A stretch of 64,000 nt of DNA from Lyngbya sp. PCC 8106 (GCF_000169095.1 NZ_AAVU01000009.1:62001-126000), one strand, 5' to 3'; positions 35,343 to 45,427 are shown, counted from the first letter of the stretch. The notes: generated by a model not told the origin, from the letters alone. Program-made: numbers and translations.

Positions 35343-38138
35343 CTAAACAGTCGTTGCCGGTTGAGGTTGGAACTGGAACATAGAATAAATCACATTCCGG
35401 CGAATGTCAGTCATCATATCGAGGAATTGTTCGTAGCCTTCGCGTTTATACTCAATCAAGGGATCTTTTTGACCATAGCCCCGTAGTCCAACTGATTCAC
35501 GTAACGCATCCATCTGCTGAAGGTGTTCGCGCCAGAGGGTATCAATTTGCTGCAAGATAAAGAACCGTTCCGCTTCTCGCATCAAACCGGGCTTAATTTG
35601 ATTGACTTGGGCTTCTTTGATATCGTAGGCGTTGCGTAACTGTTCGTGTAAGAAGGTCTTAATCTCATCAACACTCAAATCAATCAATTGGTCTGCATTT
35701 AAGTCTGACAGCAAATAAACAAACTCTTTGACCTTACTGACCACATTTTCCAAATCCCACTCCTCAGAGGGCAAATCCGGGTTAATGTAGGCATCAACAA
35801 TGTCATTCATCGTCTGTTCGCCGTACTTAATCACCTGTTCTTTCAAATCCTGACCTTCCAACACCCGACGGCGTTCAGCGTATATTGCCCGACGTTGGTT
35901 GTTCATCACCTCATCGTACTCAAACACCTGTTTCCGGATGTCGTAGTAGTAGGTTTCTACCTTTTTCTGAGCATTTTCCAGCGATCGCGTTAACAGTCTG
36001 GACTCAATGGGCATATCCTCATCAACATGGAAAGCATCCATCAAACCTGCGACCCGATCTCCGCCAAAAATCCGCAGTAGATTATCCTGCAAACTCAAGA
36101 AGAAGCGAGTTGAACCCGGATCACCTTGTCGTCCCGCCCGTCCCCGCAATTGATTATCAATTCGACGAGACTCGTGACGTTCAGTCCCGATCACGTGTAA
36201 CCCTCCGAGTTGAACCACTTCATCGTGTTCCCGCTCAGTAAAGTTTTCGTATTCTGCGACAATGGTTTTATAAACTTCTCGCAAGCGCTGAATCACCGGA
36301 TCAGTCGTGGGTGCTTTTTCTGAGGCAATCGCCAGTTTGTCTTCAGCCAACAATTCCGATAAACTGCGTTCTCCATATTGAGAAACCGCAAATTCAACCG
36401 TCTCTTTTAATTGTTGTTCAGTTTCTCGTGACAGTTGAGTCGGAAAAATTTGAGGGGAGACTTTCCAGGATTTACCTTTTTTCGGATCACCGCCAAAGCC
36501 CTGACCCCCTCCGCTGCCGCCTCCACCCGAAAAAGCCCGTTTCATCGCCAGTTCTCGTTCATCTTCGGGCTTGACAATGCGAGGCATGAAATATTCCCGC
36601 ATTTTCAGTCGGGCCATGAAGTCGGCATTTCCCCCTAAGATAATATCAGTTCCGCGACCCGCCATATTCGTAGAAATCGTCACCGCCCCTTTGCGTCCAG
36701 CTTGGGCAATAATTTCCGATTCCCGTTCGACGTTTTCCGGTTTAGCATTGAGCAGATTATAGGGAATCTGACGTTCAGCCAACAACCGAGAGAGTAACTC
36801 AGATTTTTCAACACTGGTCGTCCCGACAAGCACCGGACGGCCAACTTCATTCATTTGGGCGCATTCTTCAGCGATCGCACTCCATTTCCCGAGTTCAGTT
36901 TTGTAGACCACATCAGATAAATCTACACGACCTGTGGTTCGGTTTGTCGGTACAATCGTGACTTGTAGATTATAAATTTTCTCAAATTCAACTTCTTCTG
37001 TTTTCGCGGTTCCCGTCATCCCCGATAATTTGGGATAAAGCAGGAAGAAGTTCTGATAGGTAATGGTCGCTAGCGTTTGGGTTTCGGGCTGAATATCAAC
37101 GCTTTCTTTGGCTTCAATCGCTTGATGTAAGCCATCACTCCAACGGCGTCCCGGCATCACCCGTCCCGTAAATTCATCGACGATCACCACTTCATCCTCA
37201 CGGACAATGTAGTTGACATCTTTGGTAAATAGCTCTTTGGCTTTGACCGCATTAAACACAAAATGCGCCCAAGGATCGTTGGGATCGTATAAATCCCTAA
37301 CCCCAAGTAGTTCTTCAGCTTTGGCAAACCCTTCATCACCCAACAAAACATTCCGGGCCTTTTCATCGACCTCGTAATCTTCTTCGGGTTGGAGTGTTTT
37401 GGCCACTTGAGCCGCACGAATGTATTTTTGGCTCGGACGTTCGACTTGACCCGAGATAATCAAAGGAGTCCGGGCTTCATCAATGAGAACCGAGTCTACT
37501 TCATCGATAATACAAAAGTTAAACGGACGCTGAACGACATCATCCATAGAGGTTGCCATGTTATCGCGGAGATAATCAAAGCCCACCTCGCTATTAGTCG
37601 CATAGGTGATATCACAGCCATAGTTTCTCTGGCGTTCCTCCGGACTCATGCCCTGCTGAATTAATCCAACGCTCAATCCCATAAAGCGATGGACTTGACC
37701 CATCCATTCGGCATCACGGCGAGCGAGATAATCGTTAACAGTAATAATATGAACCCCATGACCTGATAGTGCGTTGAGATAGGCGGGTAGAGTGGCAACG
37801 AGTGTTTTTCCCTCTCCAGTTTTCATTTCGGCAATTTCGCCTTTATGAAGGATCATCCCTCCCAACAGTTGCACATCAAAATGGCGCATCCCTAAAACTC
37901 GCAGTGCAGCTTCTCGGGTCACTGCAAAGGCTTCGGGCAGAATTTCGTCTAAAATTTGCTCCCGCTCGTCACGCGATTTTGCTTTGGCTAGAATTTCTCT
38001 AAACTCTCCCGTTTTTGCGGTTAATTCCTGATCGGAGAGTGCGTGAATTTCTTCTTCTAAAACATTTATATCGGTTACGATCGGTTGATATTTCTTGAGT
38101 TTGCGAGCGTTTGGATCGCCCAGCAGAGCTTTCAGCAT
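35343..38138 (-). CDS. secA: Protein translocase ATPase SecA
   Basis: The motor driving unfolded preproteins through SecYEG at the plasma and thylakoid membrane. The 931-aa protein has the expected order: N-terminal nucleotide-binding domain with GEGKTLVATLPAYL and the DEVD motif (IIDEVDSVLIDEAR), preprotein crosslinking region, second RecA-like domain (TNMAGRGTDIILGGN, RGRAGRQGDPGSTRF) and helical scaffold. A Gly-rich insertion (GGGGSGGGQGFGG) interrupts the domain after the ATPase core, which is a cyanobacterial type insertion. The C-terminal zinc-binding tail of some bacteria is missing, ending QPATTV. Its promoter should lie in 38139-38290. Confidence 0.97.
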   Translation of the reverse strand: MLKALLGDPNARKLKKYQPIVTDINVLEEEIHALSDQELTAKTGEFREILAKAKSRDEREQILDEILPEAFAVTREAALRVLGMRHFDVQLLGGMILHKGEIAEMKTGEGKTLVATLPAYLNALSGHGVHIITVNDYLARRDAEWMGQVHRFMGLSVGLIQQGMSPEERQRNYGCDITYATNSEVGFDYLRDNMATSMDDVVQRPFNFCIIDEVDSVLIDEARTPLIISGQVERPSQKYIRAAQVAKTLQPEEDYEVDEKARNVLLGDEGFAKAEELLGVRDLYDPNDPWAHFVFNAVKAKELFTKDVNYIVREDEVVIVDEFTGRVMPGRRWSDGLHQAIEAKESVDIQPETQTLATITYQNFFLLYPKLSGMTGTAKTEEVEFEKIYNLQVTIVPTNRTTGRVDLSDVVYKTELGKWSAIAEECAQMNEVGRPVLVGTTSVEKSELLSRLLAERQIPYNLLNAKPENVERESEIIAQAGRKGAVTISTNMAGRGTDIILGGNADFMARLKMREYFMPRIVKPEDERELAMKRAFSGGGGSGGGQGFGGDPKKGKSWKVSPQIFPTQLSRETEQQLKETVEFAVSQYGERSLSELLAEDKLAIASEKAPTTDPVIQRLREVYKTIVAEYENFTEREHDEVVQLGGLHVIGTERHESRRIDNQLRGRAGRQGDPGSTRFFLSLQDNLLRIFGGDRVAGLMDAFHVDEDMPIESRLLTRSLENAQKKVETYYYDIRKQVFEYDEVMNNQRRAIYAERRRVLEGQDLKEQVIKYGEQTMNDIVDAYINPDLPSEEWDLENVVSKVKEFVYLLSDLNADQLIDLSVDEIKTFLHEQLRNAYDIKEAQVNQIKPGLMREAERFFILQQIDTLWREHLQQMDALRESVGLRGYGQKDPLIEYKREGYEQFLDMMTDIRRNVIYSMFQFQPQPATTV

Positions 38139-38294
38139 GGCAACAACAGGACCTTTACACCGACGAGAACTTATTGCTTATTGTAGCAATTGATGCCTCA
38201 AAGCTGGATCTTTTCGGTGGCGAACCTGCAAACTTTGCCGATAACCTGCCCAATTTTTAGGACTTATTTTTACACTAATGATCATGTACAAAGG

Positions 38295-38424
38295 TCTTGT
38301 AGCCGTTAGACAGACGGTAATACTGCCGATCAAGAAAGGTGGTGTGCGTACCCCGTTGAAGCCAGAAACCTCAAAAGTGATCTGGGGAAGCCCGCGCTCT
38401 ACCCGGTGTGGGTGAGCGTCGGGA
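38295..38424 (+). mobile_element. Remnant of a TnpB-type transposon right end
   Basis: The last part forms a long hairpin (CCCGCGCTC against GAGCGTCGGG with an inner ACCC/GGGT stem, 38391-38422) followed by GGAGAAGGTCAC. This resembles the right ends of cyanobacterial IS605/IS1341 elements and the remnants at 11283 and 62600. It stops six bases before the pgl stop codon. No coding sequence remains. Outer boundary at the left is uncertain. Confidence 0.45.
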
Positions 38425-38429
38425 GAAGG

Positions 38430-39155
38430 TCACGAAGACGGAACGGCTTGACCTGCGGCTTCATCAAATAGCCACCACAGTTCCCCTTGAGGTTGAATTG
38501 CACGAGATGGATAAGCCATTTCGTCGGCTGTTTCTGCAAAAACTTGGGTTAATGCAGGTTGCTTGTTTGCACCTGTAACCAAAAACAGAACGCATTCGGC
38601 TTGGTTAATCAGGGGAACCGTAAAGGTTAGACGAGGTTGACCCGCTTTATTCCCCACTGCAATTAAGCGATCGCGAACTTGTAAAGCTTCTGTATGGGGA
38701 AATAGAGACGCAGTGTGAGCATCATCGCCCATGCCGAGCAAAATCACATCAAAAGCTGGAAATTCTCCCTCTGAGACTTGAAAAAATTTCTGCAATTGGG
38801 CTTCATACTGACGAGAATCAGCGAGCGGATCATTTCCTCCCGTTGGCATTGGGTGAATATTCTCTGCCGGAAATGCCACACAGTCAAGCCAAGCCTGACG
38901 AGCCATCCCTTCGTTACTATCCGGGTGATCAGAGGGAACGTAGCGCTCATCTCCCCAAAAAATATGAATTTTATCGAGGGGTAAATTTTCAGTCGCCAGT
39001 GCTTCATAAAGGGGTTTGGGCGTACCTCCTCCCGCCAACACGAGCGTAAACCGTCCTCGTTGCTTGATAGCGGGTTCGATTTTGTCCAAAATAATCGATT
39101 TTGCTCGTTCTACAAGCTGATCACGACTGGGAAAAACTTCAATATTTTTTTTCAT
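38430..39155 (-). CDS. pgl: 6-phosphogluconolactonase
   Basis: Hydrolyses 6-phosphogluconolactone to 6-phosphogluconate in the oxidative pentose phosphate pathway, which feeds NADPH in the dark. The 241-aa protein has the SugarP-isomerase fold and family motifs: LVLAGGGTPKPLYEAL, IHIFWGDERYVPSDHPDSNEGMARQAWLD, and the LLGMGDDAHTASLFPHT signature. It is cytosolic and appears alone. A transposon-end remnant lies directly after its stop. Confidence 0.94.
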   Translation of the reverse strand: MKKNIEVFPSRDQLVERAKSIILDKIEPAIKQRGRFTLVLAGGGTPKPLYEALATENLPLDKIHIFWGDERYVPSDHPDSNEGMARQAWLDCVAFPAENIHPMPTGGNDPLADSRQYEAQLQKFFQVSEGEFPAFDVILLGMGDDAHTASLFPHTEALQVRDRLIAVGNKAGQPRLTFTVPLINQAECVLFLVTGANKQPALTQVFAETADEMAYPSRAIQPQGELWWLFDEAAGQAVPSS

Positions 39156-39432
39156 TGTCCTTCAATCGAGTTCAACAATAAATAACAGGAATCAAGCATC
39201 AGGAACTGTAGATTAGTCGTGGGTTTAACCCCATATTTCTCTTTGACCTAGCTCCTGACAAAATCAACAGTTAAAATAAAACTGTTAGAGTTTGCTATTC
39301 AAACCTGCGAAAATGGCAGTGACGAATCAATCAAGCCAAGACTAGGTTACACCCTGAGATTATCAGCGATTGACTGTTTGCGGTGAGAACTCTAATCATT
39401 TCTTTAATCCCTCTGGAACGGAAACTAAACCG

Positions 39433-40692
39433 ATGTCTATCTTAAAAAAAACATCTGAGTCTCTCAGTGGTGTTACCAGCGCACTCAAACCACTCACCCA
39501 ACCCAGGTTCTGGGGATCAATGAGCGTTACGGCTGTCGTTGTTGCTTTTATTTGGCAAGTTTCAGAACATCCTGAATGGTTTGAGTTGGATGATATCAAG
39601 CAAGCAATTTCTGATTCGGGGAATTTCGAGGATCGACTTTCCGAAGAAGAAAGATCAATCGCCGCAGATATTGATAGTTCAGCCGTCTTACTCAAGGAAT
39701 TAGAAGGCCCACAACTGTTACCCTTTCCGATGGATACTCCGATTAATGCAGGAGCTGGGGTTCTCGATCAGGTGCGTAAATCTCGTTTAGATCGCTCTAC
39801 AACGCCTCAAACTTCCTCTAATCCCCGATTGAAACCATCCCCATCGGATAACAGTTTACCTGCTTTTCCGGTGACACAAACGCCTTCTGATCCGAACAAT
39901 ATTCTTAATTTTAATTCAACGCCGCCTTTATCTTCAACCACCCCTTCACCTCAATATCCTTCGGGCTTAACGCCTCAGATTACTTTTGATGGCAACTTTC
40001 CGAGCGTGACAGCGACAGAGGGAGAAACATCAACGCAGAGTCCCTTACAAGCCGCGATGGATCAACAATCTATTTCTGGACAAGGACAATCTGAGAGTTC
40101 TAGCTCATCTTCCTCGTCTACGGACTACAATAATCCGGTTCTGAACTTCAATCAACCTCAAGTCAACTCTGTCAATACTCCCGGAAAACCCACCATTTCC
40201 ACTCCGACAACCGTTGGGACTCAACCAACTGTTCAAATCCCACCAGCTACCTGGATTGTTCCTCGTACAACGACAACTCCCACTACCCCCACCAGCCCGA
40301 TACCGACGACCAACTCCTATCAAACTAATATTTCGATTACTTCTCCTGTTATTCCTTCTCAACCGATTATTCAGCCTTCTCGAACCGGGGCGATTGTGAC
40401 TCCTGATCTACAGAGTATTTATAATTCCTATGGGGCCTATCCTAGCGTGAATTCTAACGGTTCCTACGGCGCTCCTTTTCCCAATAACGCTTCTTCTCCT
40501 TCAGTCTATCCGGGCTATTCTAACAACGCTTCTACGAATCCTCAAGATTATCAAGTTAATCAAAATACCCTCATGCAAAACAATCAGGCGGATCAATTTA
40601 ATCAAATGAATCAGCGTCCTTTCTCTGCACCTCGTCCCGTTCCTGGGCGAAGAATTGGAGGGGGTGAAATCAACACTTTTGCTAACCCTTAA
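39433..40692 (+). CDS. Membrane-anchored low-complexity protein
   Basis: A 419-aa protein of unknown function. A hydrophobic helix lies at about residues 30-46 ('FWGSMSVTAVVVAFIWQV'). It is followed by an acidic stretch (EDRLSEEERSIAADIDSSAVLLKELEG), then about 300 residues rich in Pro, Ser, Thr, Asn and Gln, with serine runs and Tyr-Gly-Ser-rich parts near the end. The tail 'RPVPGRRIGGGEINTFANP' is more regular. No domain is recognised. The ATG at 39433 is preferred over the TTG at 39370. It ends four bases inside the convergent membrane-protein gene. Confidence 0.7.
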   Translation: MSILKKTSESLSGVTSALKPLTQPRFWGSMSVTAVVVAFIWQVSEHPEWFELDDIKQAISDSGNFEDRLSEEERSIAADIDSSAVLLKELEGPQLLPFPMDTPINAGAGVLDQVRKSRLDRSTTPQTSSNPRLKPSPSDNSLPAFPVTQTPSDPNNILNFNSTPPLSSTTPSPQYPSGLTPQITFDGNFPSVTATEGETSTQSPLQAAMDQQSISGQGQSESSSSSSSSTDYNNPVLNFNQPQVNSVNTPGKPTISTPTTVGTQPTVQIPPATWIVPRTTTTPTTPTSPIPTTNSYQTNISITSPVIPSQPIIQPSRTGAIVTPDLQSIYNSYGAYPSVNSNGSYGAPFPNNASSPSVYPGYSNNASTNPQDYQVNQNTLMQNNQADQFNQMNQRPFSAPRPVPGRRIGGGEINTFANP

Positions 40693-42485
40693 AGCTGGTT
40701 TTGACCTTGTTTTAAGATACATTCAGCATCGAGTAGTTGTCGGTGTTCACTTCTAACAACTGCACAGCCTTCGACTAAGGTTGAAAGGACAAATACTTGT
40801 CCTTGTTTGATACTGTTTAAAATGGGATCAACTAACTCGACTTGTCGAATTAAAACACGAGTTGAAATATATTCGGCTTTAAATGTACTTTCTCCATCGA
40901 GTAACCAAAAATCAATTCCATATTTACGGATAAAGTCTTGAACTTGACGCAAATCAGAACTATATTGAGCGTTAATCAAGTCTATTAACCGTTGCTGAAA
41001 TGGAGTGTAATATTGGGTATGGTAGGGGTAGTCATATTCCTGTGCAATTAAGGTTGAACGTTGGGCGAGAGTGGGAATAAAATCGGCTTCTTCTGAGAGA
41101 GTCGCAACTAATGTATCTTTGGGTTGTTTCTGAAGAAATTCATAGATGAGGGGTTCTTTTCCTGTACGATAAAGTTGGTTCGGGAGAGTAACTCCTGGTA
41201 AACAAGGAACCGCAATTAGCACAATTCCCAAACAGAAGGTGAGGCTAAACAGCATTAACTGATATCGAGTCAAACCGTTTTCTAGGAGTTTAATTAAAGC
41301 TCGTAATTGTGCTTCTAAGATTAACGTTACTGCTAAACCAGATGCTAAAATTAAGACGATTTTTAAGCTATGATAGGTGTAGCGTGTTGGAAAATAAAGC
41401 TGGAATAAAACGGCGTGAGCTAAGAAATATAACGCCAAAGAAGCTAAAATAATTTGTCCTAAAATTTTAACATTATAATTAATTTTTTGAGCCAGATAAA
41501 AGCGTTTAGTTTGTTTGAGTAAAAAAGGGAATGCAAATCCAAATAAAGCGAGTGGCGGTAAAATTCCTAAAAACAGTAAACCCGTTTGAGGGGCGACTAG
41601 CCAGTAGATTAAAGGATTATCGTGAAAGAAAAAAGCTCGTCCAAATAAACCATCTAGAGGATAAAATTCAGGTTTTAATTTTGCTTGAGCTATTGTAATC
41701 ATTTCACCAAATGCAGTCGTTGTTAGTTTGTAGGGAAGTAAAATTAAAACAGCGACAATTCCTCCGAATAACCATGATAAACGGTTGAATTTCAGCGAAG
41801 AAAGTTTGATTTGAGAATTCTGTATATTAAATAGTCGTAAGGTGAGAATAGCTAAAAACAGTAGTGTAATTTGGGGATAAAATAAACCCGATAAAGCGAT
41901 AGTAATCAGCAAAGGAAACAATGATTTTTGTAATAAGTAGTATAAAAACGCAAAAAATATAGGGTAGACAAACGCTCTAGGGGTTGCGGAAACGAGATCA
42001 TCTTCTATCCATAAAGTTTGATTTAAAATTAAGGTTGTGATTAAACCCACAGCCGGAATGGGTAAGAATTGTAAGCTGACTGCAAAACAATAGCCTGTCG
42101 TAATTAAGCCTAAAATTAATGGTAAAATTTTACTTGAAATCAGAGGATTAATCCCTAAAAATGCGAGAAACTCATAAAATTTTGTATAACCCCACGGGGC
42201 GAGAGATTGTAAATAATTGGCAATTAAATCTTCAGGAAAAAGTTCAGGATCAAGAAATCTTTGCATCCAAAAAACGTGTTGTCTCGCATCATCTTGAATC
42301 ACATATTCACTGGTAAAAGCTTGTTGTAGAGAAAGCAAACCATATCCCAGTACAATCAATAGACTCAGAACTAGACAAAATCTCATAGCAGGATGAGAAA
42401 GAGAAGTCGTTTGAGTTGTTAAAGATCGATGTAAAGTTGTAATTAGGCGATGAGAAAATGGTTTGAAGCTTTTAAGGTTGAACAT
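40689..42485 (-). CDS. Large polytopic membrane protein, unknown
   Basis: A 598-aa protein with about twelve hydrophobic helices and a soluble C-terminal region of about 150 residues. After the first helix comes an acidic loop 'EYVIQDDARQHVFWMQRFLDPELFPEDLIANYLQSLAPWGY', a position and pattern like the GT-C glycosyltransferase first loop. That is suggestive only; no family name is assigned. It starts 63 bp downstream of the LptF/G gene's stop, on the same strand, so it may extend that operon and could serve envelope glycan synthesis. Confidence 0.7.
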   Translation of the reverse strand: MFNLKSFKPFSHRLITTLHRSLTTQTTSLSHPAMRFCLVLSLLIVLGYGLLSLQQAFTSEYVIQDDARQHVFWMQRFLDPELFPEDLIANYLQSLAPWGYTKFYEFLAFLGINPLISSKILPLILGLITTGYCFAVSLQFLPIPAVGLITTLILNQTLWIEDDLVSATPRAFVYPIFFAFLYYLLQKSLFPLLITIALSGLFYPQITLLFLAILTLRLFNIQNSQIKLSSLKFNRLSWLFGGIVAVLILLPYKLTTTAFGEMITIAQAKLKPEFYPLDGLFGRAFFFHDNPLIYWLVAPQTGLLFLGILPPLALFGFAFPFLLKQTKRFYLAQKINYNVKILGQIILASLALYFLAHAVLFQLYFPTRYTYHSLKIVLILASGLAVTLILEAQLRALIKLLENGLTRYQLMLFSLTFCLGIVLIAVPCLPGVTLPNQLYRTGKEPLIYEFLQKQPKDTLVATLSEEADFIPTLAQRSTLIAQEYDYPYHTQYYTPFQQRLIDLINAQYSSDLRQVQDFIRKYGIDFWLLDGESTFKAEYISTRVLIRQVELVDPILNSIKQGQVFVLSTLVEGCAVVRSEHRQLLDAECILKQGQNQL

Positions 42486-42547
42486 ATTGAAACGACAGAT
42501 ACTCCCGATGCTTTAAGGATGCTTTGAAAGTTTTTTCAGTTCAGAGT

Positions 42548-43726
42548 TTAACGAGAGTTTTTATAGAGGAAAAATCCTGAAGCCCCTAAACCAATCACAA
42601 TCGGTAGCCAACCCGCAAGAAAAGGACTAATAATCGCTTTTTGTCCCATCGCCCCGGTGATAAATGCCAACATATAATAAGAAAAAATAATGACAATACT
42701 AATCCCGAAACTGGTTGATCGATTCGTTCGTTGATGTTGAGAACCCAAAGCAGCCCCTAATAATCCAAACACCACACAAACAAACGGAAGGGAATATTTT
42801 TGTTGAATTCTAACTTTAGTTTTCTGAACAATCTTTTCATTCCCACTACTTTTCATCAGTTCTAAATATTCATGGGCTTGGACAATATTCATCTCATCAT
42901 AGCGGCGTTTCCGACTCGCTAAATCCAAAGGAACCCGAGGCAATTTTAATTCTTTATGATCAAAACGGATAATATTACGATAAGAGCCTTTAGGATCAAT
43001 CATATAAACCGTACCATCAAAAAAGTCCCAACTCTGTTGTTTCCCATTCCAGACGGCTGATTCAGAGGAGATTATTTGAGTTATCCCTTGTTGAGACTTA
43101 TCCAAAATCGTTACTTCATTCATGTATTTTCCATCAAATTCTTGAGCATAGAATAACCGCACAAGAATGGTTATTTCTTCATCAGAGTCTTCGATAGGAA
43201 TTGTACGATACTCTGGATAAAAAATATTTTCTTCTTGAACGGGAAGCCGATCTTGATGCAAGGCTTGTTCGAGAGTAATTGAAGCCCGATAGTTAGTTGC
43301 AGGAACAATTAACTCATTGAAAACAAACATAGAGGCGGTAATAAATAAGCTAAAAATTAGCGTCGGAATCACTAACCGATAAATACTAATCCCACAACTC
43401 CGCAAGGCGACAATTTCACTATCACTCGACATTCGCCCATACACAATTAGCGTTGTCAAGACCATGGACATCGGAAAGGATAAGACGACAAACTCAGGCA
43501 TCTTTAATAAAAAGATTTGCATCGCAATGCCCACATCCAAACCCGACTCAGCCACTTTCCGAACTAAGTCAAAAACCGTATCAATCGACAAAGCGACAGA
43601 AGTAAATAATCCGACACCAAACAAAAACGGGGCAATGAGTTCACTAATAATATAGCGATCTAAAATCGATAGGTAGAAACTCGGAAATTGAAAAGAATTA
43701 ATAGACTTGGAAACTGATGTTTTCAT
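42548..43726 (-). CDS. LptF/LptG family permease
   Basis: A membrane component of the lipopolysaccharide ABC exporter that pulls LPS from the plasma membrane. The 392-aa protein has the YjgP/YjgQ layout: three N-terminal helices, a periplasmic beta-jellyroll domain (about 150-285) and three C-terminal helices. 'RYIISELIAPFLFGVGLFT' and 'VLTTLIVYGRMSSDSEIVALRSCGIS' are family-typical. Only one such permease is present, so it may act as a homodimer, as in other cyanobacteria. It overlaps lptB by four bases (ATG inside the end of lptB). Confidence 0.9.
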   Translation of the reverse strand: MKTSVSKSINSFQFPSFYLSILDRYIISELIAPFLFGVGLFTSVALSIDTVFDLVRKVAESGLDVGIAMQIFLLKMPEFVVLSFPMSMVLTTLIVYGRMSSDSEIVALRSCGISIYRLVIPTLIFSLFITASMFVFNELIVPATNYRASITLEQALHQDRLPVQEENIFYPEYRTIPIEDSDEEITILVRLFYAQEFDGKYMNEVTILDKSQQGITQIISSESAVWNGKQQSWDFFDGTVYMIDPKGSYRNIIRFDHKELKLPRVPLDLASRKRRYDEMNIVQAHEYLELMKSSGNEKIVQKTKVRIQQKYSLPFVCVVFGLLGAALGSQHQRTNRSTSFGISIVIIFSYYMLAFITGAMGQKAIISPFLAGWLPIVIGLGASGFFLYKNSR

Positions 43727-44451
43727 AGTTGAAAGCTATCACCAAGGTAATATTGTCGTACTAGAGGATTATTGTAGAGTTCTTCGGTTGAACCCGCAGC
43801 AAAAATTTGTCCGTCTCGCATAATGTAAGCTCGATCGGTGATTTTCAGCGTTTCACGAACATTGTGATCGGTAATCAAAATTCCCATCTGGCGATCGCGA
43901 AGTCGGGCGACAATTTGTTGAATTTCAGAGACAGCAATCGGATCAACTCCTGCAAACGGTTCATCAAGCAACAAAAAGTGAGGAAGTTTGACACCTGAAG
44001 CCAAAGATCGGGCAAGTTCTGTTCGTCGTCGTTCCCCTCCTGAGACTTGATTTCCCATCGTATCAGCTACTTTATCCAAGCGAAACTCCCGCAATAAAGT
44101 ATTCAGTCGAGAATGCCACAAATGGGGAGGGACTTGGGTTTGTTGCAAGATTAACAGAATATTGTCCCTTACTGTTAGGTGACGAAAAATGCTCGCTTCT
44201 TGTGTCAGATATCCAATTCCCAGTCGCGCTCGTTTGTGTATGGGTAAAGTGGTAATGTCCTGTTCTTCGAGATAAACCTTACCTTCATCGGGTTTTTCGA
44301 GTCCTGTAGCGATGTAAAATGTGGTTGTCTTTCCGGCTCCATTTGGCCCAAGTAAGCCGACAATTTCCCCTTGAGAAACCGACAAGTGTACCCGACTGAC
44401 GACTATGCGTTTTCCGTAGGATTTGTGAATATTTTCTAGGACAATTTTCAT
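43723..44451 (-). CDS. lptB: LPS export ABC ATPase
   Basis: The cytosolic ATPase that powers LPS extraction with LptF/G. The 242-aa protein has Walker A GPNGAGKTTTFYI, the Q-loop YLTQEASIFRHLTV, the signature VSGGERRRTELARSLAS, Walker B FLLLDEPFAGVDPIA and the H-loop ITDHNVRETL. The 'RHLTV' region and 'AVSEIQQIV' are LptB-like. Its stop overlaps the permease start by four bases, and it follows an LptA-like gene by 205 bp. Confidence 0.94.
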   Translation of the reverse strand: MKIVLENIHKSYGKRIVVSRVHLSVSQGEIVGLLGPNGAGKTTTFYIATGLEKPDEGKVYLEEQDITTLPIHKRARLGIGYLTQEASIFRHLTVRDNILLILQQTQVPPHLWHSRLNTLLREFRLDKVADTMGNQVSGGERRRTELARSLASGVKLPHFLLLDEPFAGVDPIAVSEIQQIVARLRDRQMGILITDHNVRETLKITDRAYIMRDGQIFAAGSTEELYNNPLVRQYYLGDSFQL

Positions 44452-44508
44452 AAATTGATCAACCTATACTTCTGCCGATGTCAGTGAATTGAGACAAATA
44501 GAGACTAA

Positions 44509-44550
44509 ACCCCTGTACAAGATTTAGACTCAAAAAGTCGGATCAGGGGT
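44509..44550. other. Nested hairpin in the lptA-lptB gap
   Basis: ACCCCTG pairs with CAGGGGT at the ends, with GAT/ATC and GACT/AGTC nested inside around a CAAAA loop. No T-run follows, so it may be an mRNA processing or attenuation structure. The rest of the 205-bp gap shows nothing. Confidence 0.4.
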
Positions 44551-44656
44551 CAACTTGCGCTAACAGAATATCTACTCTCTTACTCCAGTCTATTTCGGCA
44601 GTTTTCTTCGATTCACTGATCATTGCCGTGAGTTCAAAGAGTTATGGGGTCTAGAT

Positions 44657-45193
44657 TTAGGGAGCAGGAGGAGCGCTAAACGGGTTCTTAAAAGCAGGTT
44701 TGGGATTAAAGGGTTCAACGGCAGCATTTTTTGTGCTGGTGCTATCGTCTGGAACGATATAAGTCGATTCCACCTGTTGACCTCCCCCCGGAAGTGCAAC
44801 AAAGCGTCCTTCCTCGATCAGATAGGTAACGGTTTCTCCACGAATACTACTCCCTTCTTGCAAAATGTAGACATCTCCACTCAATACAATTCGTCCTTCT
44901 CGACTAAAATATTGAGCTTGAGCGGCAGTGGCTTGAATATTACGAGCCGGATAGTTAATTTGAACATTACCTCGAGCGGTGATAATTCCGGTATTCGCGT
45001 CTGCTTCTTGAATATCAGAGCGAACGGTCATCGCCGTTGCGGGATCTTGTTTAGCGGGGGGAGTGCTTTGGGCTTTACTAACAGAAGGATTGAAAAAGTT
45101 TTCGGCAACAATTGCGCCGCCGATCGCACTTGGCAGTAATAGCGCAATCAGTAAGCGTAATATTGTTAAGTTGAGTAATTTAGTAGGATACAT
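44657..45193 (-). CDS. lptA: LptA/OstA-like periplasmic protein
   Basis: A predicted periplasmic bridge protein for LPS transport. The ATG at 45193 gives 178 aa with a signal peptide or anchor (LLNLTILRLLIALLLPSAIGGAIVA). The OstA-like beta-jellyroll follows: 'VRSDIQEADANTGIITARGNVQINYPARNIQATAAQAQYFSREGRIVLSGDVYILQEGSSIRGETVTYLIEEGRFVA'. The C-terminus is Pro-rich. The gene order LptA-like, lptB, LptF/G is the usual export set. A TTG at 45223 in frame is an alternative start. Confidence 0.82.
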   Translation of the reverse strand: MYPTKLLNLTILRLLIALLLPSAIGGAIVAENFFNPSVSKAQSTPPAKQDPATAMTVRSDIQEADANTGIITARGNVQINYPARNIQATAAQAQYFSREGRIVLSGDVYILQEGSSIRGETVTYLIEEGRFVALPGGGQQVESTYIVPDDSTSTKNAAVEPFNPKPAFKNPFSAPPAP

Positions 45194-45427
45194 TATAACG
45201 TCTTGACAGAACACAACGGACAAGAAAACAGACCCCTTTACGGTTCTGACTGTGTAGCAATATAGATTGATCTGTGTGCTTATTGTACTCGATACAACGC
45301 CGTCATTGTGCGATCCGGCAATCAGGCATTAACCGTGACCCATTTTTTCTCTCGGGTTAAAAGTCAAAATCTCCCGATCTCCCCACTTGATTAGTAGTAA
45401 TGAACGTCTCTAAGCTGATATAGCTGA

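Noticed and set aside
35203..35346. 47-codon ORF with a hydrophobic centre between the nuclease pseudogene and secA
   Set aside because: No ribosome site, overlaps the secA 3' end, and no resemblance to a known small protein.
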